From: Paraclostridium benzoelyticum
GTDB taxonomy: Bacteria > Bacillota > Clostridia > Peptostreptococcales > Peptostreptococcaceae
Assembly (NCBI RefSeq): GCF_001006285.1
Contig: NZ_LBBT01000360.1
Span: 1-59,806 of the forward strand
Direction: 5' to 3'
DNA length: 59,806 nucleotides
The position numbers and the translations under genes are program-made. The notes beneath the pieces were generated by a model. That model was not told the DNA's origin. It did not search any database and worked only from the letters and a program-made list of their open reading frames with translations. Positions 50,871-59,750 of this stretch are shown here, piece after piece. The first letter of the stretch is position 1. Each line of letters begins with the position of its first letter.

Positions 50871-51863
50871 TTATTCAATATTATGCTTACGCAATAACAT
50901 ACATTTTCGTATATAAAACATTATTAAAGCAATATATGCAATAGCTGAAATAACATATGGAATAGCTATATACATATAATCAAATAACATTCCATAGAAC
51001 AACTGTCCTAATGGAACTAATCCAATAAACATTGTAGTGATAATACCGTTAGATCTTCCTATATATTCAATATCTATAGAGTTTTGAATTAATGTCATAA
51101 TTGCGATATTAAGAGGTCCTTCAACTAAACTTATTATAAAAAACAATATTAAGTACAGTACATATGAACCAAATAAGTTATTTAAAAAATTAGTACTTAT
51201 TAATGAGATTAATAATATAAGTATTGCAGATATAAGTATTGATAATTGAAATAGTTTTTGAAGTGATATTTTATTTTTAGTAAATGCATATAAAACTGGA
51301 CCCATAAATGATGCTATGACGCCTATAGTTTCTATTAGTGAAAACTGTTCATTACTTACTTTAAATTGTAGTTTAGCTATGTATCCCGTTCCTACAGAGA
51401 ACAAAGGAGCGGAAAAGAAATTAAAAAGCATAATAGTAACAGCTAAATACCACAAATTTTTATTATTAAAAATATATGTTATTCCTTGAATGAAATCAGA
51501 ATTGAATTTTTTAAAACTTAACTTATCTATAGTTTCTTTTTTTAGAGGTATATGTATTTTAAACTGTAAAATAGCAGCTAAAATAAAGCTTAAGCCATTT
51601 AGTAAAAATATAATTTTCAATCCAAATAAGCTATAAACAATAGCACCTAGCATTGGAGCTATCATATACTCTATTGAGTCAATAAAAGAATTTACAGCGT
51701 ATGCATCAGATAGATTCTTGTCTTTTACTATTATTCTTATTACTCCCTCACTTGTAGGTGAATAGAATGCCATTATAAATTGTACTATTGTACCTACTGT
51801 AGATATAAAGTTTGCAGCCATTAATAAACTAAAATACTTATTTTTTAATAAACTTCTATTCAT
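50871..51863 (-). CDS. MFS transporter, apparently internally deleted
   Basis: ATG at 51863 has AGAGGTGTAT upstream on the minus strand. The 331-aa protein is a 12-TM-type efflux permease of the MefA/multidrug class (FYSPTSEGVIRIIVKDKNLSDAYAVNSFIDSIEYMIAPMLGAIV is the conserved loop after TM3 and TM4). The N-terminal NFISTVGTIVQFIMAFYSPT joins the first membrane segment directly to this loop, where normal members have another 50-70 residues including TM2 and most of TM3. It is therefore probably an in-frame deletion and may be inactive. Confidence 0.65.
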   Translation of the reverse strand: MNRSLLKNKYFSLLMAANFISTVGTIVQFIMAFYSPTSEGVIRIIVKDKNLSDAYAVNSFIDSIEYMIAPMLGAIVYSLFGLKIIFLLNGLSFILAAILQFKIHIPLKKETIDKLSFKKFNSDFIQGITYIFNNKNLWYLAVTIMLFNFFSAPLFSVGTGYIAKLQFKVSNEQFSLIETIGVIASFMGPVLYAFTKNKISLQKLFQLSILISAILILLISLISTNFLNNLFGSYVLYLILFFIISLVEGPLNIAIMTLIQNSIDIEYIGRSNGIITTMFIGLVPLGQLFYGMLFDYMYIAIPYVISAIAYIALIMFYIRKCMLLRKHNIE

Positions 51864-52022
51864 ATACACCTCTTTGAAATTAAACGAATTTTCAAACTAC
51901 TACTTAAAGTGTAGCAGGAGTTAAGAAGTATTAAAAGAAAATTATAAATATAAGATACTTTTATGAATAGTATTTAAATGATATTTATATAGAAACTACA
52001 AAACAAATTTAAGGAGGATTAA

Positions 52023-52520
52023 ATGCCTATTGATAAAATAAACCAACCTCAAATAATTTACATAGACAGTAAATTAAGATTAAGAAGATTTGATGATGAT
52101 TATAATTTTGCACTTCAATGGTATCAAGATTTAGAACTAGTAAAGCTAGTTGATGGGCCAGCGGCTAGTGTATATACAAAAGAAAAGCTTAAAAGGATGT
52201 ATGAGTATTTAAATTGTAGAGGAGAATTATATTTTATAGAAGTTTTAGAAGAAAATAAATATAAGCCTATTGGGGATGTGGCTTTGTGTAAAGATAATTT
52301 ACCAATTGTTATAGGCGATAAACTATATCATAATAAGGGGATTGGAAAAGGTGTTTTAAGATCATTGATTTTAAGAGCGAGAGAGTTGGAACTTGAATGT
52401 ATAAATGTTCAAGAAATATATGATTATAATATATGCTCTCAAAAACTATTTGAGAGTTTTGGCTTTAAACAATCTGGTAAAACTAAAAATGGCAAATCAT
52501 ATGTATTAAACTTAAAATAA
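52023..52520 (+). CDS. GNAT family N-acetyltransferase
   Basis: ATG 52023 follows AAGGAGG. The 165-aa protein has the GNAT acetyl-CoA-binding motif A (IVIGDKLYHNKGIGKGVLRSLI, with the QxxGxG-type NKGIGKG) and a C-terminal motif B region (QKLFESFGF). It resembles RimJ/RimL or aminoglycoside N6'-type enzymes (LRRFDDDYNFALQWYQD). The substrate is unknown. Confidence 0.82.
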   Translation: MPIDKINQPQIIYIDSKLRLRRFDDDYNFALQWYQDLELVKLVDGPAASVYTKEKLKRMYEYLNCRGELYFIEVLEENKYKPIGDVALCKDNLPIVIGDKLYHNKGIGKGVLRSLILRARELELECINVQEIYDYNICSQKLFESFGFKQSGKTKNGKSYVLNLK

Positions 52521-52722
52521 GTTATATATTATTTAAAGTATGATTAAGAAGAAGAGAATTGTTTTATACAATAAATTTCTTTTTAATATATTAACATATA
52601 AAAAAATATTCTAAAATAAAAAACAAATATTTAAACGATAATAATACCGACATAAATGAACTTAAATCAAGTAAATTATCTAAAGAAAAGGTACGAAGCA
52701 TAGATATTAATAAGTTACAGTA

Positions 52723-52756
52723 AAAAACATTCCACTTTTCAGCAGAATGTTTTTAC
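52723..52756 (-). terminator. Terminator for the minus-strand gene
   Basis: AAAAACATTC (about 52724) and GAATGTTTTT (about 52745) pair; the T-run is read on both strands. Confidence 0.6.
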
Positions 52757-52764
52757 TTCAAATT

Positions 52765-53808
52765 TTATACGTTAATAGCTTTATTGCCTAATAGACTATA
52801 TAAATTTTTAGGATTTTCCAATTTTGGTACAAGAATTTGAGGCACTCCTATATTTTCTTCTTTATCAATGTCATACATTAATCGTAAAATTGAAAAATCT
52901 TCTAAAGCAAAACCTACTGAGTCAAAAATAGTAATTTCATTAGGTTTTCTATCTATAGGTTTTCCAGTTTTAATTACATTCCAAATTTCAGTCACTTTAA
53001 AGTTCTCATCCATATGCTGAATTTCTCCTTCTATACGACTTTGAGGTTCAAATTCAACATAGACATCACCCATATTAAGAACTTCTGAATCCAGCTCAGT
53101 TTTCCCAGGGCAATCTCCACCAACCCCATTTATATGCATACCTGGTTCAACCATATCTGGGGTAATAATTATAGCATTTCTTTTGTCGGCAGTAACAGTT
53201 GTTATAATGTCAACACCTTTGCATGCTTCTTTTGTGCTATTACATTTTATTAACTTAAGATTATTTACATCTTTTAGATTGTCCATCAATTTACTAGTAG
53301 CTTCTGGGTCCACATCATAACAATAAATCTCTTCTATACCTAATATGTGATGAAAAGCAAGGGCTTGAAATTCACTTTGGCATCCATTTCCAATTAGTGC
53401 CATTTTCTTTGGATTGGGTTTAGCTAAGTACTTTGCAGCCATTACTGAAGTAGCAGCTGTACGAATAGCTGTTGTTAATGTCAATTCACTTAAAAATAGA
53501 GGGAATCCAGTTGATACTTCTGCTAAAAGGCCGATACCCATTACTGTTAAATAATTGTGTTTAGGATTTTCAGGATGTCCATTTACGTATTTAAATGAAT
53601 AAGTTTCTGAATCTCCTATAGGCATTAATTCAAGTACTCCGATGTCACTATGGTGTGCAGTTCTTGGCATTTTTTGAAACTCGTTCCAACGTTTATAATC
53701 GCTTTCTAGATATGGAACAAGACGCTTCATAACAGTTTCTGGACCAACTTTTTTCAAATATTTTGCCATAGTAGGCAAATCAATATATCTTGTTTTTAAT
53801 GTTTCCAT
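52765..53808 (-). CDS. Ornithine cyclodeaminase family protein
   Basis: I chose the ATG at 53808, as GAGAGGT precedes it; the ATG at 53823 sits at the ribosome site. The 347-aa protein has a Rossmann NAD-binding motif (ALIGNGCQSEFQALAFHH, about 133-150), and active-site segments FPLFLSELTLTTAIRTAATSVMAAKYLAKP and INGVGGDCPGKTELD (Asp as catalytic residue). It turns ornithine to proline and ammonia in known members. Expression may be set by palindromes at 53866-53938. Confidence 0.9.
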   Translation of the reverse strand: METLKTRYIDLPTMAKYLKKVGPETVMKRLVPYLESDYKRWNEFQKMPRTAHHSDIGVLELMPIGDSETYSFKYVNGHPENPKHNYLTVMGIGLLAEVSTGFPLFLSELTLTTAIRTAATSVMAAKYLAKPNPKKMALIGNGCQSEFQALAFHHILGIEEIYCYDVDPEATSKLMDNLKDVNNLKLIKCNSTKEACKGVDIITTVTADKRNAIIITPDMVEPGMHINGVGGDCPGKTELDSEVLNMGDVYVEFEPQSRIEGEIQHMDENFKVTEIWNVIKTGKPIDRKPNEITIFDSVGFALEDFSILRLMYDIDKEENIGVPQILVPKLENPKNLYSLLGNKAINV

Positions 53809-53865
53809 TTTAATACCTCTCATATAATTTTTAATTTAATAACGCAGACCTTTCAAGATCTAAAT

Positions 53866-53938
53866 TTTCAATTATTGAGAAAACGCTTTCAAGATTGATT
53901 ATAGCAATCTAGTAGATTTATTTCAATCATTATTGAAA
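53866..53938 (-). promoter_or_regulatory. Operators upstream of the ornithine cyclodeaminase gene
   Basis: TTTCAAT-CATT-ATTGAAA (53921-53938) is a perfect inverted repeat; TTTTCAATTATTGAGAAAA (about 53866-53884) is a related imperfect copy; AGATTG and CAATCT (about 53892-53910) form a third pair. They lie in the 60-130 bp upstream of the start. Confidence 0.5.
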
Positions 53939-54037
53939 AGTATTCTAAATTTTGACAAAACCAAATTGTTGATTTGTTTTTAGTTGTTTTTAATCTAAAA
54001 TCGTTAAATTAGATATTTTAATAATTTGCTAGTTATA

Positions 54038-54172
54038 GTGAGTTGTGAAAGAGAAGTTGAAGAGCTTTTGGATATTGACGAAGCGGTGGGGAGTAGGCTG
54101 ATTGAAATGAGTAGGGCAGTGTTGTGGAGTTCAAGAGTTTTTAAATCTGAAATGAATATGTCTATTATGTAA
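54038..54172 (+). CDS. Small open frame of unknown status
   Basis: GTG 54038 to TAA 54170-54172 encodes 44 residues (EREVEELLDIDEAVGSRLIEMSRAVLW...). Its G-rich composition (for example GCGGTGGGGAGTAGG) is unlike the neighbours. I recognise no family, and no ribosome site is seen; it may be a remnant of a foreign gene. Confidence 0.25.
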   Translation: MSCEREVEELLDIDEAVGSRLIEMSRAVLWSSRVFKSEMNMSIM

Positions 54173-54193
54173 TATGTTCAAGAAAGAAGGTTG

Positions 54194-54228
54194 TTGCTAG
54201 TCTCAAAGGAGATATTTGAGACTAGCAA
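54194..54228. repeat. Perfect 14-bp hairpin
   Basis: TTGCTAGTCTCAAA (54194-54207) pairs with TTTGAGACTAGCAA (54215-54228) around GGAGATA. No T-run follows. Confidence 0.8.
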
Positions 54229-54233
54229 AATAG

Positions 54234-54282
54234 TTGAGAAACCACTATGAGTATCAATATGATACTCATAGTGGTTTCTCAA
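54234..54282. repeat. Perfect 23-bp foldback palindrome
   Basis: The 23 bases at 54234-54256 (beginning TTGAGAAACCACTATG) are the exact inverted copy of 54260-54282, with only ATA between. The right arm is the coding sequence of an AraC-family remnant (DTHSGFS), so the left arm is an inverted duplication of it. Confidence 0.9.
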
Positions 54283-54377
54283 AAGCATTTAAAAAGAAAT
54301 TTGGTTTTACTCCAACCCAACACTTAATTTATGCAATAAAAATATTAGAAAATATAAAAAATGAGAAGGGGGAATAA
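54243..54377 (+). pseudogene. AraC-family regulator remnant (HTH end)
   Basis: The frame reads YDTHSGFSKAFKKKFGFTPTQHLIYAIKILENIK, the second helix-turn-helix of AraC proteins (SGFSKAFKK.FG.TP). The rest of the gene has been lost at the foldback palindrome, so it is a pseudogene. Confidence 0.75.
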
Positions 54378-54380
54378 AAG

Positions 54381-54593
54381 ATGTTTGAATATAAATTTAT
54401 AGAAGTACCATTAAAGCAAGGCTTTAAAGTGAAAAAAGGTGGCCATTTTGAAGGGTGTAAAAACATCATTAACGAAGAAGCAAAAAATGGATGGAGATTA
54501 AAACAAATAGTTGTTCCACCAGCTGATAATAATGGTATGTATTGTCCATATTGTTATCAAATAATATTTGAAAAAGAAATGGTTAATAGGTAA
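54381..54593 (+). CDS. DUF4177 family protein, 70 aa
   Basis: ATG 54381 follows GAAGGGGGAATAA. The 70-aa protein has the DUF4177 pattern (MFEYKFIEVPLKQGF...EEAKNGWRLKQIVVP...YYQIIFEKE), a small beta-rich module of unknown function, with a CPYCY pair near the C-terminus that is not usual for the family. It is probably intact despite the adjacent AraC remnant. Confidence 0.7.
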   Translation: MFEYKFIEVPLKQGFKVKKGGHFEGCKNIINEEAKNGWRLKQIVVPPADNNGMYCPYCYQIIFEKEMVNR

Positions 54594-54786
54594 TTTTAAA
54601 TTACACAATGTAAATTAACTCAATTTAAAGGCTAAGAGGACAAACTGATTTTTATACCTTTATGTTATATTTGTTTAAACCATACCATTAAATATGGAAT
54701 TTATAGAGTATATGTTAGTTGTATTTGAGGAATTTGAGTTAGTATAAAAATAAAAAACGAGATGTAAAAAAGTGTGACGAAAAAAT

Positions 54787-54836
54787 AAAGCATTATTAAA
54801 GAGAGCTAATAATAGCTATTTTTAATAATGCTTTTT
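54787..54836 (+). terminator. Terminator hairpin
   Basis: AAAGCATTATTAAA pairs with TTTTAATAATGCTTT around a 20-nt loop, then T5. The rest of 54594-54924 shows nothing supportable. Confidence 0.65.
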
Positions 54837-54924
54837 AGTACGAAATATATTAAGATTAATTGCTTTGCATGTGTAATATTAATTTTTTTGTTAAATCGTT
54901 AATTTCCGAAGCTTTCTAAAAAAA

Positions 54925-55182
54925 CTGTTATGGATATGAAATTGCAAAACAAGTAAGATAAAAAAGTGAATTTGAGCTAAAAGAAGGAACTATGTACCTC
55001 GCACTTAAAAGAATGGAGTCTAAAAAACTAGTTGAATCTTATTGGGGGAATGAGCAAAGTTCAGGAGGAAAAAGAAAATATTATAATTTAACAAATGAAG
55101 GTTATGAGTTTCTGAAAGTAAAAAAACAAAGTGGCAATTTATTAAAAAGGTTATGAATCAGTTTTTGGGAGAGGAAGAGTAA
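54925..55182 (+). pseudogene. PadR-family regulator, broken by a stop and a frameshift
   Basis: The translated pieces YGYEIAKQVR, KSEFELKEGTMYLALKRMESKKLVESYW and GGKRKYYNLTNEGYEFLKVKK, then WQFIKKVMNQFLGEEE in another frame, match PadR winged-helix regulators. A TAA replaces a Glu codon after KQVR, and the C-terminal part is shifted near 55128. It directly precedes a permease-prefix gene, its usual partner. Confidence 0.8.
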
Positions 55183-55185
55183 TTT

Positions 55186-55965
55186 ATGAGATTAATAGAT
55201 GAATATTTAGATAAGCTATATAAAAATGGTATAAATAAAAGCACTTTAGATCTAAAGCAAGAAATGAGAGATCATCTTATTGAATCAGTGAATGATCTTA
55301 AGTTACAGGGGTTAAATGAAGAAGAAGCTTGTAGAAAAGCAATTGAAAGATTTGATGATGGTACCGAAATGCAACAGGAACTACATAGTGTAATAAAAGA
55401 TCTTTCTGTATCTCTAGATACACATAAATCTATAATAAAAGGAGTTAGAAAGGTATTATGTTTTATAAGTATAATTGCATTTTTAACTTCTGTATTTATG
55501 TGGTGTTATAATGAAAGTTTACAGAAAAACAGAAATGATTTAGGGAAGTCATTTGATGAAGAAATAAGAAAATTAGCAGAAAAATATGATATGACAAAAG
55601 TAGATGAGTATAAGTCAGAGCTTGAAAGTTTGCTTAATGAAGATAAGTACAGTAAAATTAAATACTTTAGACTTCATGTAGCAGATATGGTAGATAGAAA
55701 TACTATTTCAAGTTCCCCCAAAGTGGAGGCAAAAACTGTATATGATAAAGAATTAGATGAAAGTAAGGAAACCATGTACACACAGTATCTAGGATATAAA
55801 GGAAAAGACTTTTTAGATAAGAGCGGAAATATAATAAATCCAGATATTTTCTCAGAACACTTTTTCTACTTTGAATCAAAAACATTAATCCAAACCTCAG
55901 TTATGCTTGGAGTAGTTGCTTTTATAAGTTACTTTGTATTAAAGTTTAAAATTTCTTTAACATAA
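55186..55965 (+). CDS. Permease prefix domain protein
   Basis: A 259-aa protein with the N-terminal permease prefix domain 1 (LDKLYKNGINKSTLDLKQEMRDHLIES...GLNEEEACRKAIERFDDG), one membrane segment at about 90-107 (VLCFISIIAFLTSVFMWCY), an extracellular charged region and a C-terminal membrane segment (ASVMLGVVAFISYFVLKF). These PadR-associated proteins are thought to be membrane sensors of the PadR switch. Its PadR partner is broken here, so it may be decoupled. Confidence 0.7.
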   Translation: MRLIDEYLDKLYKNGINKSTLDLKQEMRDHLIESVNDLKLQGLNEEEACRKAIERFDDGTEMQQELHSVIKDLSVSLDTHKSIIKGVRKVLCFISIIAFLTSVFMWCYNESLQKNRNDLGKSFDEEIRKLAEKYDMTKVDEYKSELESLLNEDKYSKIKYFRLHVADMVDRNTISSSPKVEAKTVYDKELDESKETMYTQYLGYKGKDFLDKSGNIINPDIFSEHFFYFESKTLIQTSVMLGVVAFISYFVLKFKISLT

Positions 55966-56007
55966 ATATAGTAAATTATAAAATAAAGATTTAGAGGGGG
56001 AATATAG

Positions 56008-56377
56008 GTGAATGAAATTAGTTGCAAATTTCCAATAATAGAAACTGAAAGACTTATACTTAGAAAGTTAGAAACTAAAGATATTAATGATTTATTTGAA
56101 ATACTATCTTCAGAAAGAGTTACCAAATATTACGGAAAATACCCAATGGAGAATTTATCTGAAGCAGAAGATCTTATTTTGAAATTTCATAAAGCATTTT
56201 CAGAATAAAAGTCTATTAGGAGGAATAGAACTTAGAGAAATAAATAGAATTATAGGAACGTACTGATTCCATTGCTGGAATAAAAATCATTTTAGAGCAG
56301 AAGTAGGATATGAGCTTGGAGAATTTTTTTGGAATAGAGAATACGAATATGATATAATTCATAGGGTAATTATTTAA
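56008..56377 (+). pseudogene. GNAT acetyltransferase with frameshifts
   Basis: GTG 56008 has GGGGGAATAT upstream. The first part (IIETERLILRKLETKDINDLFEILSSERVTKYYG) is the start of a RimJ/RimL-type acetyltransferase and stops at 56206-56208. The +1 frame then continues with LGGIELREINRIIGTY and, after a stop, HFRAEVGYELGEFFW. It is a decayed gene. Confidence 0.8.
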
Positions 56378-56419
56378 ATAATTGGGGTTTATTTAAAATT
56401 AGAAAAGGAGTAATATATT

Positions 56420-56581
56420 ATGGGTTTTACATATGAATTATTTTTTCAAATATTTAATACAATTTTAATTATAGCAATTCCTATAGTAATTTATAAATTA
56501 ATAAAAAAGGTTATATCTGATAGAAGGCTAGTAAATGAAAGACTTACATCAATAGAAGAAAAAATAAATAATCTTAAATAG
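56420..56581 (+). CDS. Small membrane protein, 53 aa
   Basis: ATG 56420 has AAAAGGAG upstream. The product has one membrane segment (FFQIFNTILIIAIPIVIYKLI) and a charged C-terminal helix (LTSIEEKINNLK). Function unknown. It is too short for a 60-residue ORF search. A bidirectional terminator follows at 56595-56632. Confidence 0.6.
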   Translation: MGFTYELFFQIFNTILIIAIPIVIYKLIKKVISDRRLVNERLTSIEEKINNLK

Positions 56582-56594
56582 GAAAAATATAATA

Positions 56595-56632
56595 AAAAGG
56601 TGTAGTTTAAAATAAAGACTACACCTTTTTAT
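56595..56632. terminator. Bidirectional terminator
   Basis: AAAAGGTGTAGT pairs with ACTACACCTTTT around a 12-nt loop. It ends the 53-aa gene and the rpiR-type gene on the other strand. Confidence 0.85.
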
Positions 56633-56650
56633 TATATAAATACCTAACTC

Positions 56651-57451
56651 TTATGAATTTATTATTGCATCAATTGTTATTTGCATTTTTTCTTCTAGTT
56701 TTTGATCTTCTAGTAATACTGTAGAAATTAAGTCTAAAAGATACATTGTAGAAAACTGGGAATTAATAAATTTATGCATACCTGTAAAACGTGTGTTATA
56801 CACTTTTAAAATTATATCAGAAAACTCAGTTATAGAGCTTTTATCAAAGCTAGTAATACAAGCTGTTTTTGCTCCATTTTTTTTGGAGACCTTTAAAGCA
56901 TTTACAACTTCTTTTGTTTCTCCTGATATAGATAGACCTAAAACAAGGTCCCCAGGACACGCTATTGAACTGTTGATAATCATCATATGAGAGTCAGATA
57001 TACAGTGTATGTTAAAACCCATCCTAATTAATCGTTGCATCATCTCAGTAGCAGTTAAACCAGAGCTACCAACTCCGTACAGATATATTTTATTAGCATT
57101 TTTAATTTCTTCAACTATATTGAATATAGAAGACTTATCTATAAGTGAATTTGTTCTTTCTATTACTTCATTATAGTGTAGATATACATTCGAAAATATA
57201 TTATCACTATCTGCAGCTTCATTATCAGAAGTGCTGGAATTAATCTTCATTTTCATATCAACAAAGCTATCGCAACCAATTTTTTTAGAAAATCTAGTAA
57301 TCGTAGATCCAGAAGTCCCTATTAGCTTTGCTAATTCAGTAATATTTATATTTTTTATCATATCAGACTGATTTAAAATATAGTCAGCAATATCTTTTTC
57401 CTTATCAGAAAAGTTATTATAATTTTGTTGTATCTCGCATATAATATTCAA
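56651..57451 (-). CDS. RpiR-family transcriptional regulator (HTH-SIS)
   Basis: TTG start at 57451 behind GGAGGGTT. The 266-aa protein has an N-terminal helix-turn-helix (ITELAKLIGTSGSTITRFSKKIGCDSF) and a C-terminal SIS sugar-phosphate-binding domain (KIYLYGVGSSGLTATEMMQRLI). It probably senses an amino-sugar phosphate, controlling the nanE/PTS genes next door. It is transcribed from its own promoter, downstream of and separated from nanE by a terminator. Confidence 0.9.
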   Translation of the reverse strand: MNIICEIQQNYNNFSDKEKDIADYILNQSDMIKNINITELAKLIGTSGSTITRFSKKIGCDSFVDMKMKINSSTSDNEAADSDNIFSNVYLHYNEVIERTNSLIDKSSIFNIVEEIKNANKIYLYGVGSSGLTATEMMQRLIRMGFNIHCISDSHMMIINSSIACPGDLVLGLSISGETKEVVNALKVSKKNGAKTACITSFDKSSITEFSDIILKVYNTRFTGMHKFINSQFSTMYLLDLISTVLLEDQKLEEKMQITIDAIINS

Positions 57452-57501
57452 TTAAAACCCTCCAAAAACAGTAATATACATATATAATATCACTATTTTA
57501 A

Positions 57502-57537
57502 AAAAAGAGATAGAAATCTAATAGATTTCTATCTCTT
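57502..57537 (-). terminator. Terminator of the PTS-nanE operon
   Basis: AAAGAGATAGAAATC and GATTTCTATCTCTTT pair around TAATA. It ends the minus-strand operon before the regulator gene. Confidence 0.85.
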
Positions 57538-57550
57538 TATATAAGTATTT

Positions 57551-58195
57551 TTATAATGCTTTATTAACTTCTTCAGCAAATCTCTTAGTTATAAGTTGAG
57601 GTCTTGTGATAGCACTTCCAACTACTACAGAATAAGCTCCCATTTCTAACGCTTTTCTAGCTTTTTCAGGAGTATCAAAGTTGCCTTCTGCTATAATTGG
57701 AATTTTACATTTCTCAATTAATGTAGAGAGTACTTCAAAATTATTCATATTTTTAGATTGTTCTGTATATCCAACTAATGTGGTTCCTACAAATTGAAAT
57801 CCTAAACTTTCAGCTCTCAACCCTTCTTCTATAGTTGATATATCAGCCATAAATTTTTGATTAGGGTATTTATTTAAAACTTCCTTAAGAAAATTTTCAC
57901 TTTGGTTTATTGTAGCATCTAAAGCTATTACATGTATATTTTCTTCAACCAAAGCATCAATTTCCTTCATAGTAGGCGTAATATATGGAATCATATTATC
58001 ATAATCTTGTTTTATAATTCCTATTATAGGTAAATCAACTTCGGCTTTTATTGCTTTAATATCAGTTATGGTATTAGCTCGTATTCCTACAGCACCACCT
58101 TCTTTTGCGGCTAAAGCCATTTTACCCATTATAAATGAGCTATATAGAGGTTCATCTGGCAATGCTTGGCATGATACTATTAATCCCTTATTCAT
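57551..58195 (-). CDS. nanE: N-acetylmannosamine-6-phosphate 2-epimerase
   Basis: A 214-aa TIM-barrel enzyme that turns ManNAc-6-P into GlcNAc-6-P. Conserved segments include [74 protein letters not shown] and [12 protein letters not shown]. The second gene of an operon with a sugar PTS permease, 19 bp apart. No nanA, nanK or nagA is in the window, so ManNAc phosphorylated by the PTS is a likely substrate. Confidence 0.95.
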   Translation of the reverse strand: MNKGLIVSCQALPDEPLYSSFIMGKMALAAKEGGAVGIRANTITDIKAIKAEVDLPIIGIIKQDYDNMIPYITPTMKEIDALVEENIHVIALDATINQSENFLKEVLNKYPNQKFMADISTIEEGLRAESLGFQFVGTTLVGYTEQSKNMNNFEVLSTLIEKCKIPIIAEGNFDTPEKARKALEMGAYSVVVGSAITRPQLITKRFAEEVNKAL

Positions 58196-58214
58196 CTTGT
58201 TATCTCCTTAAATA

Positions 58215-59705
58215 TTATTCTTTGTCTATAATTTCATTAATTTTTTGTTTTAGGGGGTCTGCCTTTGCTCCAAAGATAGCTTGTACGCCACCTTTAACTT
58301 CAAGAACAGCAGTAGCACCTAAGGCTTTTATTTTATTTTTATCTACTTTACTTACATCTTTTACTGCAACTCTCAATCTAGTTATGCATGCATCAACATC
58401 ATCTAAGTTTTCTTTACCACCTAATGCGGCTAGTATTTCAGCAGCCAGTTCATTCATAGAATCTTTAGTGATAACTTTAACTTCTTCGCTGTCAGGCTCT
58501 CTACCAGGAGTAGGAACATTGAATTTAGTGATTAAAAATCTGAACGTTACATAGTATAAAATAGCCCATAAAATACCTATAAATATTACATAAATCCAAT
58601 TAGTTTTTTCATTCCCTTGCAATACTCCAAATAGAGAGAAATCTATTAAACCTCCAGAGAATGTATTACCTATAGATATATTTAGTATATCTGCCAAGAA
58701 AAATGATAACCCATCAAAAATTGCATGTACTACATATAGCCAAGGTGCTACAAATAGGAACATAAACTCAATTGGTTCTGTTATACCAGTTATAAAAGAA
58801 GTGATTGCTGCCCCTAAAAATAATCCAGCAACTGTTTTTCTTTTTTCTTTAGGAACACAATGATACATAGCTAAGCATGCAGCAGGTAAACCAAACATCA
58901 TTGTTGCAAAACGTCCAGCAAAAAATCTTGTACCTTCTGTGAATAATCCAACATGATTTGGATCAGCTAATTGTGCAAAGAAGATATTTTGTGCACCCGT
59001 TACAGTTGTTCCTGCAACTTGAGCAACTCCGCCTAGTTCTGTATACCAGAATAATGGATAAATCATATGGTGCAATCCAACTGCACCAGTCAATCTTAAT
59101 AAGAATCCATAAAGGAATGTTCCTATTGGGCCTAATGTAGCTATTCCATTTCCAATACTAACTAACCAACCTTGGAAAGTTGGCCAAATTAAAAAGAATA
59201 ATGCACCTATTCCAATAGCAGCAAATGAAGAAATTATAGGTACGAATCTTGAGCCACCAAAGAAGCCTAAAACTGCTGGAAGTTGAATATTATGATATCT
59301 ATTATGCAAATATGCAACTAATGAACCTATTACTATAGAACCAACAACTCCTGTATCAATAGATTCTACAGATGGATTAAATGCTCCAATCATTCCTTTA
59401 ATAGAAGCGTTCATTACAAGAAAAGCAACAGCACCTGCTAAAGCAGCAGTACCTTTATCTTTTTTTGCAAGTCCAACTGAAAGGCCTATACACATTATAA
59501 GAGCTAAATTACTGAATATAACATCTCCAGCAGATGACATTATTTTAAATATCCCCTGTAACCAATCAATGTCTAAAAATGGATATGCTTGCACAGTATT
59601 AGGATTAGATAGAGCACCTCCAATTCCTAACAATAAGCCGGCTGCAGGCAATATTGCGATTGGAAGCATAAATGATTTTCCGATTTTTTGAAGCTGTTTG
59701 AACAT
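58215..59705 (-). CDS. PTS EIICB permease (glucose/amino-sugar family)
   Basis: A 496-aa permease with EIIC at residues 1-380 (10 or so membrane segments; GITEPIEF is the conserved sugar-binding loop of the glucose/GlcNAc family) and EIIB at about 405-496 with the phosphocysteine Cys440 (DACITRLRV). No EIIA domain is present, so a separate EIIA is needed. With nanE and the RpiR regulator it is probably an amino-sugar (ManNAc or GlcNAc) transporter. Start behind AAGGAGGATATT. A palindrome lies at 59751-59767 upstream. Confidence 0.88.
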   Translation of the reverse strand: MFKQLQKIGKSFMLPIAILPAAGLLLGIGGALSNPNTVQAYPFLDIDWLQGIFKIMSSAGDVIFSNLALIMCIGLSVGLAKKDKGTAALAGAVAFLVMNASIKGMIGAFNPSVESIDTGVVGSIVIGSLVAYLHNRYHNIQLPAVLGFFGGSRFVPIISSFAAIGIGALFFLIWPTFQGWLVSIGNGIATLGPIGTFLYGFLLRLTGAVGLHHMIYPLFWYTELGGVAQVAGTTVTGAQNIFFAQLADPNHVGLFTEGTRFFAGRFATMMFGLPAACLAMYHCVPKEKRKTVAGLFLGAAITSFITGITEPIEFMFLFVAPWLYVVHAIFDGLSFFLADILNISIGNTFSGGLIDFSLFGVLQGNEKTNWIYVIFIGILWAILYYVTFRFLITKFNVPTPGREPDSEEVKVITKDSMNELAAEILAALGGKENLDDVDACITRLRVAVKDVSKVDKNKIKALGATAVLEVKGGVQAIFGAKADPLKQKINEIIDKE

Positions 59706-59750
59706 AATATCCTCCTTGTTTTAGAAATTATTTTTAAAAATACATTATCG

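Noticed and set aside
52633..52723. Open frame NNTDINELKSSKLSKEKVRSID up to a stop before the terminator
   Set aside because: Too short, without start or ribosome site; may be a gene remnant but cannot be supported.
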